DNA of 54,718 nucleotides. Source: Verrucomicrobiota bacterium. GTDB lineage: Bacteria > Verrucomicrobiota > Verrucomicrobiia > Limisphaerales > VHDF01. This document shows, in pieces, positions 28,588 through 37,515 of the stretch (positions are counted from its first letter, which is position 1; the number at the start of each line of letters is the position of its first letter). Location: positions 1-54,718 of the forward strand of contig VHDF01000027.1 of NCBI GenBank assembly GCA_016871495.1. The letters are read 5' to 3'. The position numbers and the translations under genes were made by a program. A model generated the notes under the pieces. It saw only the letters and a program-made list of their open reading frames with translations, was not told where the DNA came from and did no database searches.

Positions 28588-29817
28588 ATGCAATCCGGTG
28601 CACATTCGGCAAAAGAAGCGCCGGGATCTCACCCCGCCCCCGACGACGCGGAGTTGAGACCCATCCTGGCGTACCATCGAATCGATTCCGACCTCGCCAC
28701 TTCCGGCCAGCCCGATCCGGATCAGTTCGGCGCGATTCGGAACGCCGGCTTCGCCGTGGTGTTGAACCTCGCCTTGCCCTCATCGGATCGGGCATTGGCC
28801 CATGAAGGCGCTCTCGTCACCCAACTGGGCATGGCTTACTTCCACTTGCCGGTCTCGTTCGAGCATCCTCGAATCGAGGATTATGAGGCCTTTCGCCAGG
28901 TGCTCTCGGCCTGGAAAGGACGACGGGTCTGGGTTCATTGCGCCGCCAACATGCGAGTTTCCTGCTTCGTCTTCCTTTACAGGGTCTTGGAAGAGGGCCT
29001 CCGCGAGAGTGACGCGGCAAGGGATCTGCAAGCCATCTGGAACCCGGACGACACTTGGAGCGTCTTCATGACGAAAGTCATGCGTGAAACCAAACCTTCC
29101 CGGACGATTGAAACAGGACAGCGAGTGGGGACTTCGTTGCCGGATTGGAAAACGCCCGTCTCTCCGGAAAGGGTTCCTTGCCAGGGACAATACGCCCGGC
29201 TCCAACCTCTGGACGCAAAACGGGACGCGGAATCGCTTTGGGAAGAACTGGGAAGCGGACCAAACGATTCGCGCTGGACTTACCTCCCTTATGGGCCCTT
29301 TCGAGAGCCGGATTCCTTCTTTCGGTGGTTGCAAACTCAGCAGGATCTTGCCGATCCGGTCTTTTTTTCCATCCATTCAGTTCACCAAACTCGAGCGCTG
29401 GGACTGGCGAGTTACATGCGGATCCAACCGGAACATGGTTCCATCGAAATCGGCCACATCCACTTTGGAAGCAAGCTTCAGCGGAGCACCGCGGCCACCG
29501 AAGCTCTCTACTTGATGATGGAACAGGGATTCCGGCTGGGTTACCGCCGGTGCGAGTGGAAGTGCGATCAGTTCAACGGACCTTCGCGGCAGGCGGCGGA
29601 GCGGCTTGGCTTTGTGTTCGAAGGTGTTTTTCGACACGCGACCGTGTACAAGGGCCGAAGCCGGGACACCGCGTGGTATTCCATTGTCGATTCGGAATGG
29701 CCGCGACTCCGTTCTGCGATCCGGCGCTGGCTGGCGCCGGAGAACTTCGATTCCGAGGGCCGTCAGCGAATGACTTTGAAAGAGTCTCAAATGCATTCCA
29801 CGGGGCGAACCGCCTAG
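28588..29817 (+). CDS. Fusion of a tyrosine-phosphatase-like domain and a RimJ/RimL-type GNAT acetyltransferase
   Basis: This 409-residue protein begins MQSGAHSAKE; longer upstream frames run into the divergent gene and are rejected. Residues ~25-165 resemble a small bacterial dual-specificity/tyrosine phosphatase: LAYHRIDSDLATSGQP, a strand-helix core, then VWVHCAANMRVSCF. The loop has Cys118 and Arg123, spaced CX4R instead of the classical CX5R. Residues ~210-375 form a GNAT domain of the ribosomal-protein acetyltransferase type (ARLQPLDAKRDAESLW, IEIGHIHFGSKLQRSTAATEA, YRRCEWKCDQFNGPSRQAAERLGFVFEG). A C-terminal polar tail follows. The pairing suggests two enzymatic steps on linked substrates, but neither activity is proven. 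Confidence 0.78.
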   Translation: MQSGAHSAKEAPGSHPAPDDAELRPILAYHRIDSDLATSGQPDPDQFGAIRNAGFAVVLNLALPSSDRALAHEGALVTQLGMAYFHLPVSFEHPRIEDYEAFRQVLSAWKGRRVWVHCAANMRVSCFVFLYRVLEEGLRESDAARDLQAIWNPDDTWSVFMTKVMRETKPSRTIETGQRVGTSLPDWKTPVSPERVPCQGQYARLQPLDAKRDAESLWEELGSGPNDSRWTYLPYGPFREPDSFFRWLQTQQDLADPVFFSIHSVHQTRALGLASYMRIQPEHGSIEIGHIHFGSKLQRSTAATEALYLMMEQGFRLGYRRCEWKCDQFNGPSRQAAERLGFVFEGVFRHATVYKGRSRDTAWYSIVDSEWPRLRSAIRRWLAPENFDSEGRQRMTLKESQMHSTGRTA

Positions 29818-29838
29818 AAATCCCGCCGGATGGTTCGA

Positions 29839-31531
29839 TCACCTGCTTGGACCGAATCCCGTTTCGTGGGCTGGGGTTTCTCCTCCATCTGAGTCGGTGC
29901 GCGCCATCGGGCGGGGTTCCTTCGAAGAAGCGGAAGCGGCTCGGCGCAGGGCTTGATCCAGATCTCCGCAGAAATTCTCCAGGCCGATTCGTTCGGCCAA
30001 ACCCGATTCCACCATCAGTTTCATCGGCTGAGGTTGAACCGCCGTGAGCAAGAGCCGCGCGCCTTGCCGATGCAATTCCTCCCAGGCTCGTTCCAACGCG
30101 CGCAAGCCGGTGGCATCAAGGAGGGGCACCTGCCGCATTCGAAAGACCACGGTTTTCATACCCGTGAGATCCACGCGCAAGGCTGCCTCCAGCTTGTCGG
30201 CTGCGGCGAAAAAAAGAGGGCCGTCGAATCGAAAGAGCATCACGCCCGGAGGCACCTCTTTTCCTCGAATCGTGTTTCCTCCCGAGAACTCAGGGTCGTT
30301 GCCCGGGGTGAGTCGTTTGATCACCGTCAAGCTTTCCATGCGCTTGAGAAAGAGAACGCCAGCCAGGAAAAGTCCCGCGGAAACGCCGAGGGTGAGATCG
30401 AAGACCACGGTGAGGGCGAAAGCCGTCATCATCACCCCAAAGTCGGCGCGTGAGCTTGTCCAGGCTTGGACAAAGTGATGCCAATCTCCCATTCGCAGGG
30501 CCACCCCCATGAGCACCGCCGCCAGACTGGCCATCGGTATGTGGCTCACGAGCGGGGCTCCCACCATCACGAACAAACAAAGCGCCACAGCGTGCACGAG
30601 GCTGCTGATGGGAGTGCAGGCGCCGCTTCGAACGTTCGCGGCAGTCCGCGCCAGTGCGCCCGTGACGGCGAATCCACCCGCAAAAGGCACCACCAGGTTG
30701 GCCAATCCCTGCCCCATCAACTCTTGGTTGGAATCATGGCGAGTTCCGGTCAGTTCATCCGCCACCGTGGCAGACAACAAACTTTCGATCCCACCCAAGG
30801 CCGCGATGACGAAGGCCGGACCCATCAGGTCGCGAATCCTTTCCCAACTGAGGTTTGGCTATTGCAGTTCGGGCCAGGCCGACGGAATGACACCATACCG
30901 GGACTCGATCCTGGGCACCGGCCAATCCCATCCATAAGCCAGAATCGAAGTCACGAGGATCGCCAGCAAGGATCCGGGAACCTTGCGGGTTACGAAGGGG
31001 GTTGCCATCACGATGGACAGGCTAAGCCCCCCCAGAAACACCGCATGCCCGTTGAACTCGGAAAGCCGGGAAAGCATGTGAACGAACAATTCCGGCGCAC
31101 CCCGGACGGATTGAACGTTCAATCCCAAAAAGTCGGGGAATTGCCCCAAGAATATGATGACCGCGATGCCCGCAGTGAAACCCGCGATCACGGGATGCGG
31201 CACGTACTTGAGCAAGCGCCCCAACTTCAACATTCCGAGTGCCACGAGAATCAATCCCGCCAGAAAAGTGGCCACGACCAACCCTTCATACCCGCGAGAA
31301 GCCGCAATCGCCGCCAACACGCGTACGAAAGCCCCGGTGGGACCCGCCAATGATCGCAGTCCAAAGCCCCTGGCCGGGTGTGGCGCCGGAGGCAATGCCA
31401 AAGCCCACCGCCAGCGGCAACGCAATGATGCCCACCGCAAGGCCGGCGCCGAGGTCCTTCCCTAAGTGTTCCCGGCGATACCCGCGCAGGATCGTTCCCA
31501 ACGCGGGGGCGAAAAAAGGAATTCCCCTCAT
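29839..31531 (-). pseudogene. SulP-family anion transporter with STAS domain, broken by a frameshift and an in-frame stop
   Basis: The N-terminus (MRGIPFFAPALGTIL, start 31531) reads to LPLAVGFGIASGATPGQGLWTAIIGG in one frame. The sequence then continues in another frame as GPTGAFVRVLAAIAAS, so the phase changes near 31345. About 14-15 residues normally found between these motifs are missing, pointing to a small deletion. A second lesion is an amber codon (TAG at 30861-30859): the reading GVIPSAWPELQ, stop, PNLSWERIRDLMGPAF continues in the same frame. Downstream, the membrane part (ALGGIESLLSATVADELTG) and the STAS domain (VMLFRFDGPLFFAAADKLE) are intact. Intact relatives import sulfate, bicarbonate or other anions. 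The start overlaps the ceramidase-like stop (ATGA). Confidence 0.85.
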
Positions 31532-32325
31532 GAATCTCTCTCCCTCGCGTCCTCCGCGACCATGCGGACGACACACCAAGCCGAAGCGGCGGCGAACACA
31601 TGTTTCAGCGCATGTCCGCTGACCCAGGATCCGAAGGAAAAAACCTCCGCGTCCCAGTGCTCCAGCACTTTGGCGCCCGCATACCAGGCGACCGCCCAGC
31701 CCAGATGCCGATCCGATGGAAACTTCCGTGGATAAAGCGTCAGCATCAGGATGATGAGCAAAATGGATGCGAATTGCACGGCCACATAGGGCCAAAGATT
31801 CTCGCGCCCGTTCTCGAAGCCCCACGCCCAGTACGCGACGCTCCCCGCGCCAGCCACTTGCAGCGGCCCAACGAGCCGGGCTCCCCCGGAGGAACTCACC
31901 CTTCGTCGAATGACTTCGGCGAGGAGCCCCATGAAAGAGACAGCCATCGGCAGCCGGTCCCACACCAGAGTGCGGTTGGTGGGATTCCAATGATAATAGC
32001 TCGACCCTGGCGCGGTCAGCATGACACCCGCGAAAAAGAAAAAGAGTCCCCACCGGTTTCCTGAAGAAAAATCCCCCGGGACGCTGGTGACCGCCTGTCG
32101 CCATCGTCGCAATCCCGCCAACCCAACGAAGAGAAAGGGAAGATTGGAGATGACATTTTGGAAATGGGGGATGCCCAGCCATCCGCGGGCATCCGCGAAT
32201 TGGTGGTATTCCTGGGGTTGGCGAAGAGGAGGCAGCACGGCACACGCCAGTGCCGCAACCCCGGCGACGGCCCACAGCACCCATAATCTGCCCTCGCCTT
32301 TTCGTCCTCCTTCCGCGGCGATCAT
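31528..32325 (-). CDS. Ceramidase-family (CREST superfamily) integral membrane protein
   Basis: This 265-residue protein has about seven membrane segments. The conserved motifs are PGSSYYHWNPTNRTLVWDRLPM (Ser, His and Asp of the presumed metal site; positions near 105-126) and SGHALKHVFAA (the HxxxH part), matching the alkaline ceramidase family PF05875. Relatives hydrolyse amide-linked lipids with a zinc ion. No ceramide synthesis genes are in the window, so the substrate is open. It starts 7 bp after the LuxR-type regulator stop, and its stop overlaps the start of the broken SulP gene. Confidence 0.8.
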   Translation of the reverse strand: MIAAEGGRKGEGRLWVLWAVAGVAALACAVLPPLRQPQEYHQFADARGWLGIPHFQNVISNLPFLFVGLAGLRRWRQAVTSVPGDFSSGNRWGLFFFFAGVMLTAPGSSYYHWNPTNRTLVWDRLPMAVSFMGLLAEVIRRRVSSSGGARLVGPLQVAGAGSVAYWAWGFENGRENLWPYVAVQFASILLIILMLTLYPRKFPSDRHLGWAVAWYAGAKVLEHWDAEVFSFGSWVSGHALKHVFAAASAWCVVRMVAEDARERDS

Positions 32326-32332
32326 CGGCGTG

Positions 32333-33358
32333 TTACTTCTGCAGATATTTCACCACGGCCTCGGTTCGCGAATGGACATGAAGTTTTTCAAACACACTTT
32401 TGACATGGCCATGCACGGTCCAGACGCTGAGCTGCAGGGCACTGGCGATTTCCTTGTCCTTCAATCCGCGGCTCAAGCACTGCAGGATCTCATTTTCCCG
32501 GGGCGTCAAATTCAATCGTTCCACGGAGGATTCAGCCTCCGGGGAGGGATCGAACAGCTTCTGGAAATAACCGTGAATGCACGACATGGCGGTCGAAGGC
32601 GTGAAATGACGGGGCCTTTCCCAGCGACCGAGCGGCTCGAAGAGGGCGGTGGGAATTCTCCGCCGAAAGCAATAGCCGCGGCTGACACCGCTCACCGAAT
32701 GAAAAATGGAGTCGCTATCCGGATAAATCCCCAAGGGAAAGATGGCGGTCTTGGGGTGGCGTTGCCGGGTGGCCCGCAGCCTCTCGTCGCCGGCGATCTC
32801 AGGCAAAGCCCGGTTCGCCAGCACGACATCGCAAAGGTCCACGTCCAGGGCGGACCAGGAATCCGCCACGCCCGCCGTTTCAAACCCGGGATGTTCTCCG
32901 ATCCAATGGGCCACCGCTGCTGCGATCTCCCTCTCCGCTTCCACCAAACCGACACGCACCCGGTGGCGTCCGTTGGTCGGGGAGCCGGGCGAAGTCTTCC
33001 GACCGGTCACGGGCAAGGTGAACAGCGTGGTGTAGGTGCAGGCGACCGGGTTCAGCAGCCAAAAAATCGCGACCGTGATCTCTCTCGAAGCCGAGCGTCG
33101 AAGGCCGTTCCATCCCCGCCGGCGCAAGGTGTCCAGCAACTCGGCGCGGCGGGCCACGGCTTGGTCGTATTGGTCGGTTTGCAGCGGAAAGAAGTGCCGG
33201 GTTCCCTCCACCTCGATCGCCGCGGAATACTCCGAATTTCGGCCTGGGTGAGCCCATTCCGCATAACGCCGCCGCTCCAGTCCCTGGAGGGACGGCGGCG
33301 AGTGGAACGGCAGGTCGGGGGCGACCATGTTTGTGGTGGAAGATTTCTTCGCTCGCAT
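32333..33358 (-). CDS. LuxR-type transcriptional regulator with degenerate receiver and extra N-terminal region
   Basis: This 341-residue protein ends in a clear LuxR/GerE helix-turn-helix (LNLTPRENEILQCLSRGLKDKEIASAL.LSVWTVHGHVKSVFEKL). Residues ~132-235 look like a receiver domain (VRVGLVEAEREIAAAVAHWI, LDVDLCDVVLANRALPEI) lacking a clear phospho-acceptor Asp pocket. The first ~95 residues (AAIEVEGTRHFFPLQTDQY, AVARRAELLDTLRRRGW) form an extra region resembling the arm-type DNA-binding segment of integrases. An alternative ATG lies at 33325. It precedes the ceramidase-like gene by 7 bp and may control this operon. Confidence 0.82.
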   Translation of the reverse strand: MRAKKSSTTNMVAPDLPFHSPPSLQGLERRRYAEWAHPGRNSEYSAAIEVEGTRHFFPLQTDQYDQAVARRAELLDTLRRRGWNGLRRSASREITVAIFWLLNPVACTYTTLFTLPVTGRKTSPGSPTNGRHRVRVGLVEAEREIAAAVAHWIGEHPGFETAGVADSWSALDVDLCDVVLANRALPEIAGDERLRATRQRHPKTAIFPLGIYPDSDSIFHSVSGVSRGYCFRRRIPTALFEPLGRWERPRHFTPSTAMSCIHGYFQKLFDPSPEAESSVERLNLTPRENEILQCLSRGLKDKEIASALQLSVWTVHGHVKSVFEKLHVHSRTEAVVKYLQK

Positions 33359-33384
33359 GGGGCGGGGGGCTTCGAGGACCCCGC

Positions 33385-33408
33385 GGGGGGTGGGGCGGGG
33401 GCGCCGGG
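33385..33408 (+). other. Candidate G-quadruplex motif upstream of the LuxR-type gene
   Basis: Four G-runs of 6, 4, 5 and 3 are separated by T, C and CGCC on the plus strand. The motif lies in the 69-bp gap between the lipoprotein gene and the LuxR-type start, so the G-rich strand is the template for both genes. Two further G-runs lie at 33359-33362 and 33364-33369. Confidence 0.45.
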
Positions 33409-33427
33409 CAAGGGCCTGGATTCCGGC

Positions 33428-33808
33428 TTACTTCGTGGCGCGATAGTGCTGCATCAGTTCGGCGGCGTTCTTATCACCTTGAGTCTCCGCTTCCCGAAGC
33501 TTGTACATCAAGGCGGCCTGTTGCTTGGCCATCAATTCGCGTTGTTCGGGTGTGAGCCTGGAGGACGAGTTGAGTTGTTGCATGGCCACATAGGCCTTGC
33601 TGTAATTGTTTTCGGCCATGGCTGAGGCCACCGAGTTCGCCATTTCCTTCTCCTCCGTCCCCGCTTTCGAGAACGAATTCTGCAAGTTTGTCGTGGCGCC
33701 CGACAGCACCTGGTCCGCGTTGGGGCCGCCACCCGCCCCGCGGTCACAACCGGCCGCGAGCATCACCGCCGCGAGGGCGGTCGGCTTGACGTCAAAAAGA
33801 AATTTCAT
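33428..33808 (-). CDS. Small hypothetical lipoprotein
   Basis: This 126-residue protein starts MKFLFDVKPTALAAVMLAAGCDRGAGGG. AAGC is a lipobox, with lipidation expected at the Cys. The rest is a helical, Ala/Gln-rich domain (MANSVASAMAENNYSKAYVAMQQLN..SRLTPEQRELMAKQQAAL). The start at 33808 is set by the signal peptide; 51 further upstream codons are open but unlikely. No family is recognised. It lies upstream of the LuxR-type gene on the same strand and diverges from the Rrf2 gene. Confidence 0.75.
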   Translation of the reverse strand: MKFLFDVKPTALAAVMLAAGCDRGAGGGPNADQVLSGATTNLQNSFSKAGTEEKEMANSVASAMAENNYSKAYVAMQQLNSSSRLTPEQRELMAKQQAALMYKLREAETQGDKNAAELMQHYRATK

Positions 33809-33968
33809 AGGTTGAATCGAGGCTGCGGGTGAATGGGCGCCGCCACCGGCCGCCTTTGTTTCAAACCGCAACCCTGGGAAGCATGGCGTGAACTTCAGCC
33901 GGGACAAGTCACAAATCCGGGGTGTTTCTCGATTCACAAGCCGCGGGCACGCGCTTACCATCGGCCGC

Positions 33969-34388
33969 GTGAAGCTTTCCGCAAAGAGCGACTACGCCAC
34001 CCGTGCGGTCCTGGGACTGAGCCGTCACTTCCCATCCGGCGCAGCACAACGGGTGGAAACCCTGGCGCGCGAGCAAGGCATCCCCGCGAAATACCTGGTC
34101 CAGATTCTCATCGATCTGAAATCCGCCTCCATCGTCAGAAGCCAGCGCGGCAAGGTCGGGGGTTATCTGCTCGCCCGTCCGCCCCGCTCCATCACGCTGG
34201 GGGAAGTGCTGCGCTGCGTCCATGGCCCCCTGCTGGAAACTTCGGCATTGGCCGACCCCTTATGCCCCGTGGAGCTGAAGCACGCCTGGCGGTCTCTCCA
34301 GCACGCTTTGGAACAGGCGGCCAACGGCATCACCTTTCAACAGTTGCTGGAACAGGGAGAGGCCAAGGACAAGATGTACTACATCTGA
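33969..34388 (+). CDS. Rrf2-family transcriptional regulator
   Basis: This 139-residue protein has a GTG start giving the canonical KLSAKSDYATRAVLGLS opening. The winged helix includes the recognition region IPAKYLVQILIDLKSASIVRSQRGKVGGYLLAR. Only Cys83 and Cys99 are present, so the three-cysteine iron-sulfur motif of IscR is missing and the sensing mode is unknown. Its last 10 bp overlap the end of the convergent CzcA-type pump gene. Confidence 0.87.
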   Translation: MKLSAKSDYATRAVLGLSRHFPSGAAQRVETLAREQGIPAKYLVQILIDLKSASIVRSQRGKVGGYLLARPPRSITLGEVLRCVHGPLLETSALADPLCPVELKHAWRSLQHALEQAANGITFQQLLEQGEAKDKMYYI

Positions 34389-37300
34389 CGCTTCCGTTCG
34401 ATCCATTCATAAAGGACCGGCAGGACAAGAAGGGTCAACACCGAGGACGTCACGATCCCACCGATCACCACAGTAGCCAAGGGTCTCTGCACTTCCGACC
34501 CCGGCCCTGTTGAAAGCGCCATGGGAACAAAACCCAGGGAAGCCACGAGCGCCGTCATTAACTTCGGTCGGAGCCGTGTCAAGGTGCCAAGCGTGACCGC
34601 CTCTGCCAACTCCATGCCTTCACGACGGAGTTGGTTGATGTAGCTGACCAGCATGATGCCGTTCAGGACGGCGATGCCTCCGAGAGCAATGAAGCCAACC
34701 GCGGCGCTGATCGTAAAAGGCAAGCCCCGCATCCACAGCGCAAGCACGCCACCGCTGGCCGCCAACGGCAAGCCGGCGCAGATGAGAGCGGTTTGCCTCA
34801 TCGATCGAAAGGTCAAAAAGATCATCACGACGATCAAGGCCAGCGACGCCGGCACGAGCACGGCGAGGCGGCGCTTGGCTTCAAGGTAGTGCTGAAACTG
34901 GCCGCCGAACTCGATAAAGTAACCGGGCGGCAATGGAACCCGCTCCCGCAGGGCACGCTGGGCTTCTTCAACAAAACCCACCGTGTCGCGTCCCACCAGA
35001 TTGAGCAGAATCGCCACCCGGCGGCGCGAATTCTCCCGCACGATCGTGTTGACCGCCATGAGATTGGTGGTCACCGCGACTTGTCCCAGCGTGAGCAACC
35101 CGCCGGATTCCGCCTCTATCGGCAGGCTCATGAATCGCCGCGGGTCTTCGCGCCAGGACTCGGCCACCCGCACCACGATGGGCACCCGGCGATTGCCCTC
35201 CATCCACACACCGGCTTCCTCCCCGGCCAGTGCTGTTTCCACGACTCGATTGATGTCCTCGCCGTGCAAGCCGTGTTTTCGCAGCGCCTCCAGCCGTGGC
35301 CTCACTTCCACCAGCGGGGTGCGGCCCACGCCCTCCAGCGGAGGATCTCCATGGCCGGGGATGGTGAGGAGGACACTGCGGACCTCGCCGGCCAGCCTCT
35401 CCAGCACCTCGTAATCGTCCCCATAAATTTTGCAGAGAAGATCCGCCCGGGCCCCCGCCATGATTTCATTGAACCTCATCTGAATGGGCTGGGTCATCTC
35501 GTATGTTTGACCCGGTGCCTTTTGCAGCAGCAGTTCCTCCATCAGCCGGCCCAACTTTTCCTTCGAAATCGGACGGCCCGCCTCCCGGCGCCATTGTTCC
35601 TGGGGATGAAGCAGAATGTACGTGTCGGCGACGTTCGGTCCCATGGGATCCGTGGCGATTTCCGCGGTTCCCAACCGCGAGAAAATTTCGCGGATTTCCG
35701 GAAACCATTCCAGCAACAGCCGTTCGCTCCGTTGCTGCATCTCCAACGAAGCACCCAGTCCCACACTGCTCCCCCGGATCATGTGCATGGCGAATGAACC
35801 CTCGTTCAGTTGAGGCACGAAATCCCGCCCCATGCGGCTCCAGATCGCGGCTGCGAGCGCGAACAGACCGACCATTCCGACCGGGGCCACCCAGCGCGCC
35901 TTCCGCACCCAGCGCAACGAGGGAGCGTAGATCGCTTGGGCTATCCGGACGGTCCGGCTCTCGCTCTCCGCGGAACCCTTTCCCAGCCAGCCCGCGCACA
36001 GAGCGGGCACCAAAGTCAATGCCAGCACCAGCGCACCTCCCAGGGCGAGCATGACCACCGCCGCCATCGGCTTGAACATCTTTCCTTCAATCCCCCCGAG
36101 CGCAAGGATGGGTACGTAGACGAGGGTGATGATGAGGACGCCGGCAAACATCGGCCCGGCCACTTCTTTCGCGGACGCCATGACCTCTTCAACGCGTTCC
36201 TCAAAATGCAATGCCCTTCCGAGCCGTTTTTGCCTCTCCCCGAGGTGGCGGACGATATTCTCCGCCATCACCACCGATCCATCGACGATCAGGCCGAAAT
36301 CGATCGCACCCAGGCTCATGAGGTTGCCCGCCAATCCCAAATGGGCCATGCCCACGAATGCGAAACACATGGAGAGAGGGATGGATAACGCCACGATGAA
36401 CGCGGCCCGGAGGTTTCCTAAAAACAAGAAGAGAGTGGCGACGACCAGCAGAGCGCCCTCCGCCAGATTCTTTTCAACCGTGCGCAGCGTCGCATCCACC
36501 AATTCGCCCCGGTCATAGAGCGGCCGGATTTCCACGCCCTTCGGCAGCTTCGCTTGCAACGAGGCAAGCTTGGCCCGCACGGCACCCGCCACCACGCGGG
36601 AGTTTTCCCCGGCAAGCATGATGGCCGCGCCGAGCAAGGCCTCTTCTCCCTGTCGCGTGCTGGCGCCGGTCCGAAAGCTCGATCCGATTTCCACGTCCGC
36701 CACTTCGCCCAGGCGCAGCGGTGCCGCACTCGTCCCCGGGCGCAGCGATAGGTCCGCAATCCGAGCCTGGGATTCGATCCGGGTCGCGGAACGAATCACG
36801 GCCTGCTCACCGCCGATCTCGACCAATCCCCCGCCGGCATTGCGCAAATTCTCACGCAACCTCCCGGCAAGCGACTCCAGCGTCATGCCGGCCAGCCGCA
36901 TTTTCTCAGGATGTGGCCTCACCACAATCTGCTTTTCATAGCCGCCGCTGGCGTTGACCTCAGCCACGCCCGGCGTCTGGCGAAGCAACGGCCGGATCAA
37001 TGTGTCGTGCAGCGCCCTCAACTCCATCAACTGCGCGGATCGAGTCTCCGGCCGCCCGGGAGCGTCGGATCGATAATCCACCGCATAGTAGAATATTTCA
37101 CCGAGACCCGTCGCGATCGGCGCCATCTTCGGCGTCAAGCCGCGAGGCAGACGTTCCATGGCGGACTGGATGCGCTCGGCCACCAATTGCCGCACGCGAT
37201 AGAGATCCACGCCATCCTCGAAAATCATCGTGACTTGCGAGAGTCCGAATTTCGAGAGGGATCGAAATTCGTGCAGGCCCGGCAACCCGCCCATTTCGTT

Positions 37301-37510
37301 CTCCAGCGGAAAGGTGACCTGCTGTTCGATTTCCTCCGGCGCCAGGGCGGGAACCAGCGTGTTAATCTGAACCTGCGGGCTTGTGATATCGGGGACCGCG
37401 TCCAACGGTAGCCTCCAGGCACACCAACCTCCCAGCACGATCAAAACCAGCGTCAAGGCGTAAATCACCAGCCGCTGCCGCACCGAGTATTCGATCAAAA
37501 ATCGCAACAT
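34379..37510 (-). CDS. czcA: Heavy-metal efflux RND pump, CzcA type
   Basis: This 1043-residue protein has full HME-RND length, starting MLRFLIEYSVRQRLVIYALTL with two large periplasmic loops. The TM4 signature is AIDFGLIVDGSVVMAEN, the DFGxxxDGxxxxxEN form with two Asp and one Glu for proton relay. That form is associated with divalent-cation pumps (Zn, Co, Cd, Ni) rather than Cu/Ag CusA. It uses the proton gradient to drive cations through the tripartite channel formed with the adaptor and outer-membrane factor encoded upstream. The adaptor gene stops 5 bp before this start. Confidence 0.9.
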   Translation of the reverse strand: MLRFLIEYSVRQRLVIYALTLVLIVLGGWCAWRLPLDAVPDITSPQVQINTLVPALAPEEIEQQVTFPLENEMGGLPGLHEFRSLSKFGLSQVTMIFEDGVDLYRVRQLVAERIQSAMERLPRGLTPKMAPIATGLGEIFYYAVDYRSDAPGRPETRSAQLMELRALHDTLIRPLLRQTPGVAEVNASGGYEKQIVVRPHPEKMRLAGMTLESLAGRLRENLRNAGGGLVEIGGEQAVIRSATRIESQARIADLSLRPGTSAAPLRLGEVADVEIGSSFRTGASTRQGEEALLGAAIMLAGENSRVVAGAVRAKLASLQAKLPKGVEIRPLYDRGELVDATLRTVEKNLAEGALLVVATLFLFLGNLRAAFIVALSIPLSMCFAFVGMAHLGLAGNLMSLGAIDFGLIVDGSVVMAENIVRHLGERQKRLGRALHFEERVEEVMASAKEVAGPMFAGVLIITLVYVPILALGGIEGKMFKPMAAVVMLALGGALVLALTLVPALCAGWLGKGSAESESRTVRIAQAIYAPSLRWVRKARWVAPVGMVGLFALAAAIWSRMGRDFVPQLNEGSFAMHMIRGSSVGLGASLEMQQRSERLLLEWFPEIREIFSRLGTAEIATDPMGPNVADTYILLHPQEQWRREAGRPISKEKLGRLMEELLLQKAPGQTYEMTQPIQMRFNEIMAGARADLLCKIYGDDYEVLERLAGEVRSVLLTIPGHGDPPLEGVGRTPLVEVRPRLEALRKHGLHGEDINRVVETALAGEEAGVWMEGNRRVPIVVRVAESWREDPRRFMSLPIEAESGGLLTLGQVAVTTNLMAVNTIVRENSRRRVAILLNLVGRDTVGFVEEAQRALRERVPLPPGYFIEFGGQFQHYLEAKRRLAVLVPASLALIVVMIFLTFRSMRQTALICAGLPLAASGGVLALWMRGLPFTISAAVGFIALGGIAVLNGIMLVSYINQLRREGMELAEAVTLGTLTRLRPKLMTALVASLGFVPMALSTGPGSEVQRPLATVVIGGIVTSSVLTLLVLPVLYEWIERKRQM

Positions 37511-37515
37511 GGGTT

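Noticed and set aside
30859-30861. TAG in the SulP gene as a recoded sense codon
   Set aside because: The same gene also has a frameshift, and other genes here use normal stops, so loss of function is the simpler reading.
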